A DNA stretch of 5,365 nt, from positions 1 through 5,365 of the forward strand of contig JAITKD010000242.1 in the NCBI GenBank assembly GCA_031278575.1, read 5' to 3'. The notes beneath the pieces are model-generated. The model saw only the letters and a list, made by a program, of their open reading frames with translations. It ran no database searches and was not told where the DNA came from. The translations under genes and the position numbers were made by a program. Of the stretch, positions 5,252-5,365 are shown piece by piece. Each line of letters starts with the position of its first letter. Within the stretch, counting starts at the first letter, position 1. This DNA comes from Spirochaetaceae bacterium. Lineage in GTDB: Bacteria > Spirochaetota > Spirochaetia > Treponematales > Breznakiellaceae.

Positions 5252-5365
5252 CTGTCTAAGCGGCCGGATAACCACGGCCTGGGGTATTATGAACCTCTCC
5301 GGCCTGAAGCTCCCCCGCAAAACGGGTTCTTGGGCATTAGAGCCCTCCGCGGAGGAAATTATCTT
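5252..5365 (+). CDS. Start of a downstream gene, cut by the window edge (possible CTG start)
   Basis: The frame from CTG 5252 is open to the window end (38 codons) and begins SKRPDNHGLGYYEPL, later reading GFLGIRALRGGNYL. The CTG is 8 bases after GAGGAG, and this frame has no standard start nearby. The GFLGIRALR stretch faintly resembles the AYYGIxTLRA segment near the N-terminus of aspartate ammonia-lyases and class II fumarases, but the spacing from the preceding LG is longer than usual, so I do not name the gene. The competing choice is ATG 5289 in another frame (MNLSGLKLPRKTGSW..., also open to the end), with only GGGG four bases before it. A gene begins here with fair likelihood; which frame is correct is unsettled. 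It would share the hydrolase transcript. Confidence 0.4.
   Translation, partial: MSKRPDNHGLGYYEPLRPEAPPQNGFLGIRALRGGNYL

Noticed and set aside
5262..5279. GGCCG/CGGCC stem after the hydrolase gene as a terminator
   Set aside because: The stem is only 5 bp with an 8-base loop, has no T tract, and lies inside the likely start of the next gene.
5344..5355. 12-bp perfect palindrome CCTCCGCGGAGG
   Set aside because: It lies within probable coding sequence near the window edge. A short GC palindrome is expected by chance in GC-rich DNA, and no partner site is visible.

Overview
The window most resembles a spirochaete chromosome, probably a gut-type Treponema. The basis is gene style only: a secreted treponemal-type lipoprotein or peptidase tail, a small secreted OB-like protein, and GTG and TTG starts with strong Shine-Dalgarno sites. 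There is no rRNA or tRNA to confirm this, so the taxon is an inference. I see no tRNA, rRNA, CRISPR array or transposase gene.

Left part (1-942, + strand): the 3' end of a larger gene runs in from outside the window. It appears to be broken by an in-frame TAG at 50-52 and is open again to 568. Its stop overlaps the ATG of a 125-residue exported protein (565-942) with a compact beta-rich, OB-like domain. Between this pair and the next, convergent gene lies a 210-base gap. It holds a 115-bp, highly palindromic, MITE-like element (997-1111) with 17-nt terminal inverted repeats flanked by TA.

Centre (1153-3552, - strand): the main gene encodes a 799-residue protein. Residues 1-467 are a complete but diverged GatB (tRNA-dependent amidotransferase subunit B), and residues 468-799 are a type I L-asparaginase domain joined with no linker. 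This pairs the same two families as archaeal GatE and GatD, but in one chain and on a bacterial-type GatB scaffold. The expected asparaginase nucleophile Thr is Ala, and two GatB metal/kinase-site residues are replaced, so the protein may be a binding or regulatory pseudo-enzyme. This is the most unusual item in the window.

Right part (3553-5365, + strand): an AT-rich 248-bp divergent intergenic region carries a candidate promoter (TATAAT at 3662-3667) and a hairpin just ahead of the ribosome binding site. It precedes a cytoplasmic GH63/GH37-like (alpha/alpha)6-barrel glycoside hydrolase of 474 residues, in which the usual general-acid Asp seems to be Ser. A further gene appears to begin about 26 bases downstream, possibly from a CTG start, and leaves the window. 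The hydrolase and this gene probably form an operon transcribed away from the GatB-asparaginase gene.
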